A stretch of DNA of 64,000 bases, from assembly GCF_902859765.1 (NCBI RefSeq), contig NZ_CADIJV010000001.1, positions 186,001 to 250,000 of the forward strand, written 5' to 3'. The translations under genes were made by a program, and so were the position numbers. Source of the stretch: Achromobacter pulmonis. Its GTDB lineage: Bacteria; Pseudomonadota; Gammaproteobacteria; Burkholderiales; Burkholderiaceae_B. The notes beneath the pieces are model-generated. The model was not told the DNA's origin, did no database searches, and saw only the letters and a program-made list of their open reading frames with translations. Of the stretch, positions 44,757 to 55,120 are shown piece after piece (within the stretch, counting starts at the first letter, position 1; each line of letters opens with the position of its first letter).

Positions 44757-45638
44757 TCAGCGGCGCTGGGTGCCGCGGGTCATGGCGGCGAGCCGTTCCA
44801 GCAAGTGCACGTCCTGCTCGTTCTTGAGCAGGGCGCCCGCCATCAGCGGCACCGCGGTGGCGGTATGGGCGTCGATCTGCGCGGCGCTGACATCTTCGGC
44901 CAGCAGCAGGCGCAACCAGTCCAGCAGTTCCGAGGTGGACGGCTTTTTCTTCAGGCCAGGCGCATCGCGCAGGGCGAAGAAGGTGTCGAGCGCCGCGCGC
45001 AGCACGTCCTGCTTGAGTTCGGGGAAGTGCACCGCGACGATGTCGCGCATGGTGTCGCGATCGGGGAAGCGGATGTAGTGGAAGAAGCAGCGGCGCAGGA
45101 AGGCGTCGGGCAGGTCCTTCTCGTTGTTGGAGGTGATGATGACCAGCGGGCGGTGGCGCGCGGCGATGGTCTGGCGCGTTTCGTAGACATGGAATTCCAT
45201 GCGGTCGAGTTCGCGCAGCAGATCGTTGGGGAATTCGATGTCGGCCTTGTCGATCTCGTCGATCAGCACCACCACTGGCTGCTCGGCCTCGAACGCCTGC
45301 CACAGCGTGCCTTGCACGATGTAGTTGCGGATGTCGCGCACTTTCTCGTCGCCGAGCTGCGAGTCGCGCAGGCGCGACACCGCGTCGTATTCGTACAGAC
45401 CCTGATGCGCCTTGGTGGTCGACTTGATGTGCCACTGCAGCAAAGGGCGGCCCAGCGCGCGCGCCACTTCCTCGGCCAGCATGGTCTTGCCGGTGCCGGG
45501 TTCACCCTTGATCAGCAGCGGGCGTTGCAGCGTCAACGCGGCGTTGACGGCAAGCTTGAGGTCATCGGTGGCGACGTAACGATCGGTGCCATCGAAGCGT
45601 GTTTGCGGTGCGGAAGGAGCGGTCTGGGCAGCGGACAT
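44757..45638 (-). CDS. MoxR family AAA+ ATPase
   Basis: This protein of 293 residues is a AAA+ chaperone-like ATPase. LLIKGEPGTGKTMLAEEVAR is Walker A, VVVLIDEIDKADIEFPNDLL is Walker B, and RPLVIITSNNEKDLPDAFLR the sensor-1 block. MoxR proteins work with VWA-domain partners to remodel or activate target complexes; that partner is the next gene. ATG 45638 (MSAAQTAP) is preferred; an upstream in-frame start at 45713 is unlikely. Confidence 0.92.
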   Translation of the reverse strand: MSAAQTAPSAPQTRFDGTDRYVATDDLKLAVNAALTLQRPLLIKGEPGTGKTMLAEEVARALGRPLLQWHIKSTTKAHQGLYEYDAVSRLRDSQLGDEKVRDIRNYIVQGTLWQAFEAEQPVVVLIDEIDKADIEFPNDLLRELDRMEFHVYETRQTIAARHRPLVIITSNNEKDLPDAFLRRCFFHYIRFPDRDTMRDIVAVHFPELKQDVLRAALDTFFALRDAPGLKKKPSTSELLDWLRLLLAEDVSAAQIDAHTATAVPLMAGALLKNEQDVHLLERLAAMTRGTQRR

Positions 45639-45816
45639 GGATCGGTGGGCTTCTCGGAGTTGAGGGAGATCAAGGCCATTTTCGGGTATTAATCCTAGAC
45701 AATTATCGTACAATCAGGCGGTTTTGCAGTGGGGTTCGACCCGCAACGTGTTTGCCGGGGGCCTTTCCGTGTGAGCAGGCCCTAGTCCTCAAGCCATACC
45801 AAGAAGAGCCATCCCA

Positions 45817-46167
45817 ATGAAGTTGCGATTCTCTCTGAAGTACACGGTTTCTCTGCTGACCTTGGCCTCCTGTGCGATCGCCGGCCAGGCAGCCGCTGCG
45901 GACGCGGCGCCGGTCGGCAACGTCCAGAATGCCCGTGACAAGGTCTCCATGTGCATCGGTTGCCACGGCATCGAAGGCTACAAGGCGACCTTCCCCGAGC
46001 TGTACCACGTCCCGATGATCGCCGGCCAGAACGCCAAATACATCGAGACCGCCCTCAACGAGTACAAGAAAGGCGCGCGCAGCCATCCCACGATGGACGC
46101 CATTGCCGGCAGCCTGTCCGACCAGGACATCGCCGATCTGGCCGCGTACTACTCGAATCTGAAATGA
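45817..46167 (+). CDS. Periplasmic cytochrome c, class I (single heme)
   Basis: This protein of 116 residues has a signal peptide (YTVSLLTLASCAIAGQAAAA) and one heme site, CIGCH at 46-50. The downstream Met ligand candidates are MIAGQ and MDAIAGSLSD. The fold matches small class I cytochromes. It is followed 14 bases later by a second small cytochrome c, so both likely shuttle electrons to the same terminal oxidase or enzyme, which is not encoded nearby. Confidence 0.92.
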   Translation: MKLRFSLKYTVSLLTLASCAIAGQAAAADAAPVGNVQNARDKVSMCIGCHGIEGYKATFPELYHVPMIAGQNAKYIETALNEYKKGARSHPTMDAIAGSLSDQDIADLAAYYSNLK

Positions 46168-46181
46168 CAGGGGGCAATCAC

Positions 46182-46544
46182 ATGAACCGCATCATGCTTG
46201 CCCTCGCGGGCGCGACGTTGGCCATTTCGGGCGCGACTGCCCAGGCCCAGGACCTGGCGGCCGGCAAGGCCGTGTTCGACAAATTCAATTGCGCCTCCTG
46301 CCATGGCGCCGACGCCAAGACGGCGGTGGACCCGGCCTATCCGACGCTGGCCGGCCAGCACGCCGACTACCTGGTGCATGCGCTCAAGGCCTACCGCCGT
46401 GGCGCCTCGGGCAGCGCGGCCACGGCCAACGTGCGCAAGAATCCCATCATGGGCGCTTTCGCCACTCAACTGTCCGACCAGGACATCGGCAATGTGGCGG
46501 CCTGGCTGTCCTCGTTGCCGAGCGACCTGGGCGTGCGCAAATAA
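46182..46544 (+). CDS. Periplasmic cytochrome c, class I (single heme), second copy
   Basis: This protein of 120 residues has a signal peptide ending in SGATAQAQ and one heme site, CASCH at 37-41. PTLAGQHADYLVHALKAYRR and NPIMGAFATQLSDQDIGNVA hold the distal region with the Met ligand. It is related to but distinct from the preceding cytochrome. Start ATG 46182, with GGGGG upstream. A terminator follows. Confidence 0.92.
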   Translation: MNRIMLALAGATLAISGATAQAQDLAAGKAVFDKFNCASCHGADAKTAVDPAYPTLAGQHADYLVHALKAYRRGASGSAATANVRKNPIMGAFATQLSDQDIGNVAAWLSSLPSDLGVRK

Positions 46545-46568
46545 GGCCGCGCGCCCCGGCGCAAACGC

Positions 46569-46598
46569 AAAAAACCCTCGGGTGACCGAGGGTTTTTC
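46569..46598. terminator. Bidirectional terminator between cytochrome c and DUF1841 genes
   Basis: AAAAAACCCTCGG, GTGA, CCGAGGGTTTTT. A perfect stem, flanked by A and T tracts. Confidence 0.9.
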
Positions 46599-46616
46599 AT
46601 GGGGCGCGGCAACGGC

Positions 46617-47042
46617 CTAGCGCTCGGCGCGCTGGCGGATCAGGTCGATGTAGGTATCGCTGTCCAGCGGCGTGCCCAGGCGTTGGGCTTCCCAGACCAC
46701 CCGGCCCAGGCATTCCATGATCTCGTGCGCCGCCTGGTGCGCATCGCTGCGCGCCACCAGGCGCTGGTAGGCGTTGCGGATGCCTGGCGGGTGGTCGATG
46801 GACAACTGCTCGGCGATGGCCAGGTGCATCGACAGGTGCAGGAATGGGTTGGTGCGGCCTTTCTCCACCGCGTATTCGGCGCTCATGGCCTCGGGGCTTT
46901 CCAGGTCGGCATGGTATTCCTGGTGCTCGATGATCCAGTCCAGGGCCATGGCCTCCAGCGGGGTCAGGACTTCGTTGGCGCGGTGCTTGCGCCAGGTTTC
47001 GATGAAGAATTCGCGGACTTGGTCGCGGGAAGGGTTGAACAT
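46617..47042 (-). CDS. DUF1841 family protein
   Basis: This cytoplasmic protein of 141 residues starts MFNPSRDQVREFFIETWRKH and contains the invariant-looking HxEY block (IIEHQEYHADLESPEA), NPFLHLSMHLAIAEQLSID and a C-terminal AHEIMECLGRVVWEAQRLGT with DTYIDLIRQR. The His-rich motifs suggest a possible metal site. This is the DUF1841 family of beta/gammaproteobacteria, function unknown. It is convergent with the cytochrome pair and divergent from icd. Confidence 0.88.
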   Translation of the reverse strand: MFNPSRDQVREFFIETWRKHRANEVLTPLEAMALDWIIEHQEYHADLESPEAMSAEYAVEKGRTNPFLHLSMHLAIAEQLSIDHPPGIRNAYQRLVARSDAHQAAHEIMECLGRVVWEAQRLGTPLDSDTYIDLIRQRAER

Positions 47043-47247
47043 TGTCAGACGGTTGCCAGGCTGGCCAGAGAGGCCTTTATTTTACCGCCCGCCGGCACGT
47101 CGCCCGCCCGCCGGCGCCAATGCGATATAGAATTGGTTGCTATCCGCCATCCAGTGGGCGTTCGGCCAGGGCCACGCGGCCCGCGGCGCTCACGCCAGCC
47201 GATGCGGCGCGCGTGCAGAAAAACCACCCGGAGCAAATGGAGCATTC

Positions 47248-48504
<1,257 letters not shown>

Positions 48505-48534
48505 CGGGATCTTTCCTTGTCGGCGTGCCACCTG

Positions 48535-48569
48535 AAAACCCGCAAGCCCTCTGGCCTGCGGGTTTTTTC
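48535..48569 (+). terminator. Intrinsic terminator downstream of icd
   Basis: AAAACCCGCA, a 12-base loop with inner pairing, and TGCGGGTTTTTT. Confidence 0.85.
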
Positions 48570-48604
48570 AGGGCCCGCATGTTCTTTCCGGTCTGGCCTG
48601 CGCA

Positions 48605-48723
48605 ACTGTGCGCGCTTTATGCGTCGGGGTATGACAAAAAGAAATAATTTGTGATTATTGTGACAGTATAATTACAGCGCTTGTAATACGGTAATCCCTT
48701 CAGCCCGCGTATTTTTCTTTGAT
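48605..48723 (+). promoter_or_regulatory. A+T-rich promoter region upstream of the glycosyltransferase
   Basis: This ~120-base stretch (for example ATAATTTGTGATTATTGTGA and GACAGTATAATTACAG) drops sharply in GC. A GTGATTATTGTGACAG with TATAAT-like downstream is consistent with a strong promoter for the lipopolysaccharide genes. No ribosome binding site is obvious before ATG 48724. Confidence 0.55.
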
Positions 48724-49701
48724 ATGGCACAACCCGCCCCCGATATGCCGCCTTACGATGCCTCGGCTTCTGTGCGTGGCTTGCGCGAAGCCAAGCGCAT
48801 CGCGCTACTGATGGCGCCCAGGCTGGGCGACACGCTGTTGATGATGACGATGGCGCACAATCTGGCTGCGCATGGGCGCGAGGTCACCGTTTTTGGCGAT
48901 TTTGCCTATGGCCTGAGGACCTGGTTCCCGGGTATGGACATCCGGCCGTCGCTGCCGAAGGAGCAGGCCGCGCAGGCGCTGGCCGGCTATGATTGCGCGG
49001 CGCAGATGCATATAGGCTGGCCATACGCCCTGCACGACGTTGCCGCATCCTATTTCTATTACGACGCGCACGTGGTCATTACGGGCAAGGGCTTCGTCAA
49101 GCTCAACCAGATCAGTGATTACTGCCGCGATGTATTGGAACTGCCTTTGTCTGGCACCGATATCGGCCTGCGGCCCCCGGTGGCGGGGCGTCATCGTGTG
49201 TTCGAAGCCCGGGTGGCGGTGCATCCGTCGTCCACGGGCGCCCAGCGGTGCTGGGCGCCCCGGCATTTTGTCGAGCTTGGCCTGCGCCTGCAGCGACAAG
49301 GGTATGAGCCGGTTTTCATTCTGGCGCCGCACGAGCGGGCCGAATGGGCCTGCCTGACGGATGCGGGCCTGCCCATCCAGCAGTCACCATCATTGGCTGA
49401 TGTGGCCGCGTTCATCCATGAGTGCGGTTGGTTCATCGGCAACGAGTCCGGCATTGGCCACCTGGCTTCCAGCGTCGGGGTGCCAACCTTGACCTTGACG
49501 GGCCGCCCGACCCGTACCAAGGCCTGGCGGCCGGGCTGGTCGATGTCGCGCATCGCCTATCCCGCCTACATCCCGGGCGGCCGTTGGCGTGACCGGCTGT
49601 GGCGCGAGTGGTTGCGACCGGGCAGCGTCATGGCGGCGTTCGAAGGGTTGACGCGCGACTATAAAAAATCCATGGCGGCCTCCAAGGCCGTCCGTTCTTG
49701 A
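48724..49701 (+). CDS. Glycosyltransferase family 9 (heptosyltransferase-type)
   Basis: This cytoplasmic, inner-membrane-facing enzyme of 325 residues belongs to the WaaC/WaaF/WaaQ fold. RIALLMAPRLGDTLLMMTMA is the N-terminal block, VAVHPSSTGAQRCWAPRHFV the nucleotide-sugar side, and FIGNESGIGHLASSVGVPTL with TLTGRPTRTKAWRPG the conserved C-terminal donor site. It adds a heptose or other sugar in lipopolysaccharide core synthesis. ADP-heptose is typical but not shown. An O-antigen ligase-type gene follows. Confidence 0.87.
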   Translation: MAQPAPDMPPYDASASVRGLREAKRIALLMAPRLGDTLLMMTMAHNLAAHGREVTVFGDFAYGLRTWFPGMDIRPSLPKEQAAQALAGYDCAAQMHIGWPYALHDVAASYFYYDAHVVITGKGFVKLNQISDYCRDVLELPLSGTDIGLRPPVAGRHRVFEARVAVHPSSTGAQRCWAPRHFVELGLRLQRQGYEPVFILAPHERAEWACLTDAGLPIQQSPSLADVAAFIHECGWFIGNESGIGHLASSVGVPTLTLTGRPTRTKAWRPGWSMSRIAYPAYIPGGRWRDRLWREWLRPGSVMAAFEGLTRDYKKSMAASKAVRS

Positions 49702-49827
49702 CTCCGGACAGCGGTGCCGCGGTAAATGGTTGCTCGATTCCGCGCAAACCGTTGCTGCCTGTGCGCTGGCCAATTCCTATCCCTAGATGTGCCGACCGGT
49801 CGTCGCAAAGGCTGAGCTGAACCTATC

Positions 49828-51099
49828 ATGTCCATTAATTGCTTGCGCAGCGTCGCATTCCTGACGTTGCTGATCCCCGCTCTGGCCCTGACCAGCGCCG
49901 TGGGCGGACCCGCCATTCTCTACCTGACGGCTGTGATCGCATTGACGGCGATGGCGATGAACCTGGTGCGCTCCGGCGAACCCTTTGCGTTGCGCGAACT
50001 GTGGCCGATGGCCGTGGCACTGATGGCGCCGCTGCTGGCGATGCTCGTCAGCAGCACCTACCTGGGGGTGTGGAGTTCTTCTGAAATCGAGAAGCTGCTG
50101 CGATTCGCCCTGGCGGTGCCGGTCTGCTGGCTGTTGCTGCGGGTGCCCCGCAACTGGCTGCAGCATGTGCAATGGAGCTTCCTGTTCGGTGCCTTCGCCG
50201 GTTCGCTGATGCTGATCTACATCGTGCATTCCCCGAGTCTGGGCCGTGGCGCGGTTTCCGATTTTGGCGGGCGCTATAACGCCGTGGCCTTTGCCGACCT
50301 GACGATTCTTTTCGGCCTGGGAGCGCTCCTGACGCTACCCTGGCGGTTGTCGCCCTGGCCTCGTCTCGAGGCGGGGCTGAAGATTGCCGCGGTGCCCCTC
50401 AGCATCTATGGCGTCTGGGTATCGCAGACGCGCAGCAGTTGGGCCTTGCTGCTGGTGTTCGGCCTGGTCTATCTGCTGACCAAGCGCCAGTGGCGCCTGC
50501 GCAGCAAACTGTTGTTCCTGGGCGGTCTGGTCATGGTGATGGCGGTGGTGGCCGCCGTGTCCTGGCATTCGAAGGAAAGCCGCTGGAAAGGGGTGGTGTC
50601 GGACCTGAACCGCTACGAGCAACATGATCGCGATACCTCGGTGGGAATCCGCATCCAGCTGTGGGAAGCCTCGTGGCTGATGTTCAAACAAAGCCCGCTG
50701 GTCGGTGTCGGCGTGCCGCACTTCCGGTCCGAACTGGTGAAGCTGCAGAAGCAGGGCATCGTGACGGAAGAGGTGGCGGTTGGTTATGGCGAGCCCCACA
50801 ACGATATGCTGGGGGCGTTGGCCGGTTATGGCCTGCTGGGCCTGCTCAGCATCCTGGCGCTGTATCTGATTCCGGCGGCGATTTTCTGGCGCCGTTCCGC
50901 CAGCAACGACCCGGTGGTGCATGTCGGCTCGCAGATCGGCATGCTGTTCTGCCTGGGCTACTTCGTCTTCAGCCTGTCGGAAATGATGTTCCGTAACATG
51001 CGCAGCGTGCCGATCTATGCGTTGACCGTGGTGGTGCTGTATGCGCTGACCTCGGCTCGTACCGGACTGGCGCAGCAGCATCTGGCGGCGCGGCGCTAG
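49828..51099 (+). CDS. O-antigen ligase / polymerase family membrane protein
   Basis: This protein of 423 residues has about ten to twelve hydrophobic segments and a large periplasmic loop (~residues 250-320) containing SVGIRIQLWEASWLMFKQSP, LVGVGVPHFRSEL and GEPHNDMLGALAGYGLLGL, the conserved Wzy_C/WaaL block. It would ligate O-antigen or other sugar to lipid A-core, or polymerise it. Position after a family 9 glycosyltransferase supports a lipopolysaccharide role. WaaL and Wzy cannot be told apart from sequence alone. Confidence 0.82.
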   Translation: MSINCLRSVAFLTLLIPALALTSAVGGPAILYLTAVIALTAMAMNLVRSGEPFALRELWPMAVALMAPLLAMLVSSTYLGVWSSSEIEKLLRFALAVPVCWLLLRVPRNWLQHVQWSFLFGAFAGSLMLIYIVHSPSLGRGAVSDFGGRYNAVAFADLTILFGLGALLTLPWRLSPWPRLEAGLKIAAVPLSIYGVWVSQTRSSWALLLVFGLVYLLTKRQWRLRSKLLFLGGLVMVMAVVAAVSWHSKESRWKGVVSDLNRYEQHDRDTSVGIRIQLWEASWLMFKQSPLVGVGVPHFRSELVKLQKQGIVTEEVAVGYGEPHNDMLGALAGYGLLGLLSILALYLIPAAIFWRRSASNDPVVHVGSQIGMLFCLGYFVFSLSEMMFRNMRSVPIYALTVVVLYALTSARTGLAQQHLAARR

Positions 51100-51133
51100 A
51101 CGGCATCGCCGCCTGCGCGGGCGGCTTGTCCGC

Positions 51134-51169
51134 AAAAAAAGCGAGGCTTGTATGGCCTTGCTTTTTTTT
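51134..51169 (+). terminator. Intrinsic terminator after the O-antigen ligase gene
   Basis: AAAAAAAGCGAGGC, TTGTAT, GGCCTTGCTTTTTTTT. It has a long stem with A and T tracts. Confidence 0.88.
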
Positions 51170-51342
51170 CGCGCGCGCGTTGCGCAACAAATGCCGAATG
51201 CGATTGACGTAGATCAAGCCAGCCTGCCCTCGTCGGTGAAAACCCCTGCTGCACCCTCGTATGCTGCTCGGACGCAACATATAAATAGTCACATTCCGCA
51301 GTCTTTGGTTGCGAGCGCGGAAGGACAGGACGAAGAGGGTCT

Positions 51343-52887
51343 ATGAAGAATTCAAGCTTGCGCAGGGAGCTACTGTGGTTCGTGTTCGCCGTTGGCGCCG
51401 CCGTGCTCGCGTTGGGAGGCTGGGAAGCATGGGAGCGGCGTGGCGAGATGCTGGTCGACCGCAAGACGGAACTGCGCCATGTACTGGACCTGGCGGCCGG
51501 TATCGTGCGCAACGGCAAGCAACGCGCTGTCGACGAAGGCTTGTCGGTTGAGCAGGCCAAGCGCAATGTGGCGCAGCGCCTGGCGCAGTTGCGCTATGGC
51601 GCGGATGGCTACGTCGGGGTGTTCGATGACCGCTATGCGCTGCTGGTGCATCCCGATGCCAAGCTTGTGGGCACCCATGTGCGCGCGGTCAAGGACAGCG
51701 ACGGCCTGCCGATCTTCGAGGAACTGTACGACCGTGGCAAGCAGGGGGGCGGCTTCATTGAATACCGCTTCCCGCGGCCGGGGGCGGATGCTGCCCTGCC
51801 CAAGATCAGCTATGCGGTCTACGATGCGGAATGGGGCTGGTTGCTGTTCACCGGGTTGTATGTGGACGACGTCGATGCGGCCTTCAGCGCCACGCTGTGG
51901 CGCCAGGGAGGGGTGACGGTGGGACTGCTGGCGGTGTTGTTGGCGGCGGCGCTGCGTTTTTTCCGCTCCCATATCATCCGTCCGCTGGACGAGGCGGTCG
52001 AGGTGTGTGAGCGGGTGGCGCGGGGGGATCTGTCGAGCGTCATCTCACGCCATCACCGGGGCGAGATCGGCCGGCTGTTCGGCGCCATGGCGCTGATGCA
52101 GGAGCGCCTGGACGTGGCGGTGCGCAGCATCGTTCATTCCACCGGCTCGATCGCCGCAGCCTCACGCCAGATCGCAGCGGGCAGCATGGACCTGCATGAC
52201 CGCACCGAGAAGCAGGCGGCGGCGTTGGAACAGACCGCGGCCAGCGTTGAGCAGATCACCGCCACCGCCAGGCAGAGCGCGGAACACGTGCGCGAAGTCA
52301 GTTCGTTGGCGGGGCAGTCGGCGCAGCTGGCGCGCCAGGGCAGCGAGGAAACCCAGCACGCGATTGATGCGATGCGCGAGATATCGCAAAGCTCGCAGCG
52401 GATTGACGAGATCATCCGCCTGATCGACGAGATCGCGTTCCAGACCAATATCCTGGCGCTCAATGCGGCTGTGGAGGCCGCGCGCGCGGGCGAACAGGGC
52501 CGCGGGTTCGCGGTGGTGGCCGGAGAAGTGCGGGCATTGGCGCAGCGTTCGGCCACCGCCGCCAAGGAAATCAAGACGCTGATCGAGGCGTCCTCGGATT
52601 CCGTCGCGCGTGGCAGCCAACGGGTGGAGCAGGCCAGTGCCACCATGGGCAGTGTGTTGCAGTCGGCCGCGACCAGCGCGCCCTTGATGGGTGAGATCGC
52701 CACGGCCTCGGCCGAGCAGAGCGTGGGCATCGAGCAGATCAATCAGGCAGTGACGCATCTGGACGGCGTGACGCAGCAGAACGCGGCGCTGGTCGAGGAG
52801 TTCGCGGCGTCGGCCTCCACCCTGCACGACCAGGCCGACGACTTGGCGCGCGCGGTGGCCGTGTTCAAGCTGTCTGCAGCCTACTAG
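51343..52887 (+). CDS. Methyl-accepting chemotaxis protein with single Cache domain
   Basis: This chemoreceptor of 514 residues has a first membrane segment at ~residues 10-28. A periplasmic sCache domain runs ~35-190 ([40 protein letters not shown]). The second membrane segment is at ~190-210, followed by HAMP and a long signalling helix hairpin. The hairpin tip [20 protein letters not shown] is at ~363, with [17 protein letters not shown] after it. No C-terminal CheR-docking pentapeptide is seen. The ligand is unknown; sCache receptors often bind organic acids. The last 23 bases overlap the convergent DapA-family gene. Confidence 0.93.
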   Translation: MKNSSLRRELLWFVFAVGAAVLALGGWEAWERRGEMLVDRKTELRHVLDLAAGIVRNGKQRAVDEGLSVEQAKRNVAQRLAQLRYGADGYVGVFDDRYALLVHPDAKLVGTHVRAVKDSDGLPIFEELYDRGKQGGGFIEYRFPRPGADAALPKISYAVYDAEWGWLLFTGLYVDDVDAAFSATLWRQGGVTVGLLAVLLAAALRFFRSHIIRPLDEAVEVCERVARGDLSSVISRHHRGEIGRLFGAMALMQERLDVAVRSIVHSTGSIAAASRQIAAGSMDLHDRTEKQAAALEQTAASVEQITATARQSAEHVREVSSLAGQSAQLARQGSEETQHAIDAMREISQSSQRIDEIIRLIDEIAFQTNILALNAAVEAARAGEQGRGFAVVAGEVRALAQRSATAAKEIKTLIEASSDSVARGSQRVEQASATMGSVLQSAATSAPLMGEIATASAEQSVGIEQINQAVTHLDGVTQQNAALVEEFAASASTLHDQADDLARAVAVFKLSAAY

Positions 52888-53764
52888 GAGAACCCTGTGC
52901 CACGCTCATGGCGCGTTGCAGGCGCGCGGTCAATTCGCGGCTGGCGCTGGTCATGGGCAGGCGCAATTCTTCGGCGATGAGGCCCTGCAGGGCCAGCGCG
53001 CGCTTGATCGGCGCCGGATTGGGCTCGGCGAACAGCAGGCGGATCAGGCCGCGCAGCGGTTCGAACAGATCGCGCGCGGCATCGGCGCGGCCGTCGCGCG
53101 CCAATTGCATGACTTCGACGAAGCGTTCAGGAAACAGATGCGCGGCGGCGGGAATGGCGCCCCGTCCGCCGGCCAGGAAATGGTCGAGCAGCGCCATGTC
53201 CTCGCCGCAGAGCGCCGCGAGGTGGCCGCGCGCGTTCAGCGCCATCAGCACCGGGGGATTGCATTCCTTGACGGCGCGGAAATTGGGCAGCAGCGCCAGC
53301 GATTCCATGGTTTCGACCGTCATGGTGACGCCAGCGCGCTTGGGAATGTTGTAGAGGATGATGGGGCGTTCGGTGGCCCAGGCGATCTGCCGGTAGTGCC
53401 ACAGGATGCCTTGCTGCGACGGGCCCAGGTAGTAGGGCGGCGGCACCAGGTAGCCGGCGGGCGCGTACTTGTCCAGGCGGCGGATGGCGGCGGCCACGCC
53501 ACGCGTGTCGACGCCGCCCGCGCCGAACACCAGCGGCAGGGCGTGTGGATCGCGGCGGATGGCCTCGATCATCTCGATCTTCTCGGGAATGGACAGCAGG
53601 TTGCCTTCGCCGGTGGAACCGAACAGCACCAGGCCGGCGATGCCGGCGTTGCGGTAGTAGCGCGCCAGCGCCTGGGCGGCTTCGCCATCGACGTAGCCGC
53701 CGCGCATCGGCGTGACCATCGGCAGCCAGAGGCCCTCGAAAGCGGAAGTGAGCGGGGTATCCAT
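52865..53764 (-). CDS. DapA-family aldolase / lyase (dihydrodipicolinate synthase-like)
   Basis: This (beta/alpha)8 enzyme of 299 residues belongs to the Schiff-base aldolase family. [20 protein letters not shown] holds the T-x-E pocket near Thr51, [10 protein letters not shown] Tyr112, and [11 protein letters not shown] Tyr138, with the Schiff-base Lys166 in [10 protein letters not shown]. All catalytic residues are present. Because the genome's lysine pathway genes are elsewhere, the role may be a different pyruvate aldolase or true DapA. It sits just after a small ACT-like gene and ends convergent with the chemoreceptor. Confidence 0.88.
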   Translation of the reverse strand: MDTPLTSAFEGLWLPMVTPMRGGYVDGEAAQALARYYRNAGIAGLVLFGSTGEGNLLSIPEKIEMIEAIRRDPHALPLVFGAGGVDTRGVAAAIRRLDKYAPAGYLVPPPYYLGPSQQGILWHYRQIAWATERPIILYNIPKRAGVTMTVETMESLALLPNFRAVKECNPPVLMALNARGHLAALCGEDMALLDHFLAGGRGAIPAAAHLFPERFVEVMQLARDGRADAARDLFEPLRGLIRLLFAEPNPAPIKRALALQGLIAEELRLPMTSASRELTARLQRAMSVAQGSPSRLQTA

Positions 53765-53767
53765 GGC

Positions 53768-54091
53768 TTACTGCACCGTGATGGCGCCCGCGGGGCGCAG
53801 CGGGCCGAATTCGGCCTGGGGCAGGCCGCACATCACCGCGTGCATCAGGGCGTCGACCTGTTCGCGGTCGCAGTGCAACTGCAGGACGCTCTGGCCATGA
53901 GCGTGATCCACCGACAACACGTAGACGCCGATCCGTTCGCCCAACTCACGGTGCAGGGCCAGCCGGACCTTCAAGGCGTCCAGCGTGTCGATTCTGACGG
54001 TCAGGGAGACTCTCTCCGCTGGCCGCGGCGCGAGGGCCTGGGCGGGGCGGTCAAACGAGGCGTGCGTGCTGCGTTCTTGGCGGGGAATCAT
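53768..54091 (-). CDS. Small protein with an ACT-like domain pattern
   Basis: This protein of 107 residues has a beta-alpha-beta-beta-alpha-beta pattern typical of ACT domains: VSLTVRIDTLDALKVRLALH, then HRELGERIGVYVLSVDHAHG, SVLQLHCDREQVDALMHAVM. No metal or catalytic motif is seen. Such domains sense amino acids or regulate enzymes. It begins 3 bases before the DapA-like gene on the same strand, so the two are coupled. ATG 54091 is used, with no clear ribosome binding site. No known homologue name is offered. Confidence 0.65.
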   Translation of the reverse strand: MIPRQERSTHASFDRPAQALAPRPAERVSLTVRIDTLDALKVRLALHRELGERIGVYVLSVDHAHGQSVLQLHCDREQVDALMHAVMCGLPQAEFGPLRPAGAITVQ

Positions 54092-54176
54092 GGGGGTTGG
54101 CGGGGCGCAGGCGGGCTTGCGCGTATCCGGTTGGTTGATGACGATTCCACTATAGAAAGCGGACCGTAAAACCCGC

Positions 54177-54218
54177 CAAAAAATGCGGGCGCGACGCGTA
54201 AAAAGCGCGTCAACGCCC
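54177..54218 (-). terminator. Terminator downstream of the TorF-type porin gene
   Basis: On the minus strand GGGCG-TT-GACGCG, CTTTTTA loop, CGCGTC-G-CGCCC, followed by GCATTTTTT. Confidence 0.75.
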
Positions 54219-54225
54219 GGGCGCC

Positions 54226-54990
54226 TCAGAATGTCCTGGTCACCGACAGCAGGCCGGTGGCACGGCCCATGTAGCGGCCACGGCTGTTGGTGTAGACGGC
54301 ACGGTCGGCGTTCGTGTCGAGGTAGGCGAGGGAGATCGTCAGGCCCTGGCCGAAGTCCTTGGTCAGCCCCAGTTTCCAGTCGGTGTAGGCGCCGTCGGTG
54401 ACGTTGCGCACCGTCTGGTGGCCGACGTGGGCATTGACCGTCAGGTCCCAGAAGCCGGTGTCGAAGTTGCCGCTCAGATCGAAGTACTGGCTGTACTTGC
54501 TGGCGGCAAAGCCGAACAGGTTGGTCATGGCGATCGAGTATTTGAACAGCACCGGACCGTAGCCCAGGCCGGCATACAGCTCGGTGGTGTCCGGACGGGT
54601 GTAGCCCGATGGGTAGTCGCCGGGGTAGTAGTACTGCAGCACGCCCAGGTCGAACGGCACGTTCGGCGCCAGATTGCCCTTGTAGCCGCCGTAGAAGTCC
54701 ATTTCCACTGGCGCTGAGACCTTGCTGTTGCCGTCGTTGAGCCAGCTGATGCTGGAGTTCCAGTTGCCCAGGTACAGGCCGCTGGCGTGGGTGAAATCGA
54801 AGCCGCCCTGGATCGCGGGCTGGTTGTTGGTCTGCATCAGGCCGCGGTAGCGGTACTGGCTGGCCAGGGTGACGTTGGCGCTCAGCGAATACTCGGGGGC
54901 GGGTTCGCCGACCGTCGCGGGGGCGTCGGCCGCGTGGCCGGGGGCGGCCAGGGCCAGCAGCGCAAGCGCGGCCAGGGTGTTGCGGGACAT
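54226..54990 (-). CDS. TorF-type outer membrane porin
   Basis: This protein of 254 residues has a signal peptide (ALALLALAAPGHAADA) and a TorF/Gcw_chp-like small beta-barrel with SANVTLASQYRYRGLMQTNN, QPAIQGGFDFTHASGLYLGN, YPGDYPSGYTRPDTTELYAG, and a C-terminal LLSVTRTF ending in Phe, which is typical of outer-membrane insertion. Transport substrate is unknown. Start ATG 54990 has GGAG upstream. It is downstream of the kdp operon but separated by a terminator, so it is likely independent. Confidence 0.85.
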   Translation of the reverse strand: MSRNTLAALALLALAAPGHAADAPATVGEPAPEYSLSANVTLASQYRYRGLMQTNNQPAIQGGFDFTHASGLYLGNWNSSISWLNDGNSKVSAPVEMDFYGGYKGNLAPNVPFDLGVLQYYYPGDYPSGYTRPDTTELYAGLGYGPVLFKYSIAMTNLFGFAASKYSQYFDLSGNFDTGFWDLTVNAHVGHQTVRNVTDGAYTDWKLGLTKDFGQGLTISLAYLDTNADRAVYTNSRGRYMGRATGLLSVTRTF

Positions 54991-55070
54991 GGAATTCTCC
55001 TGTGTTGGACGGGATCGCCACAATAGGAGAAGCGGCATAAACGGCGAGACAAGAGTGGCTCGGCCCGCGT

Positions 55071-55091
55071 AAAAGGCGCATCAACGGCGCC
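55071..55091 (-). terminator. Terminator downstream of kdpE
   Basis: On the minus strand GGCGC, CGTTGAT, GCGCC, followed by TTTT. It would close the kdp operon. Confidence 0.55.
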
Positions 55092-55120
55092 GCATGTCGC
55101 GCCTGCTTGCGCGTCGGGCT

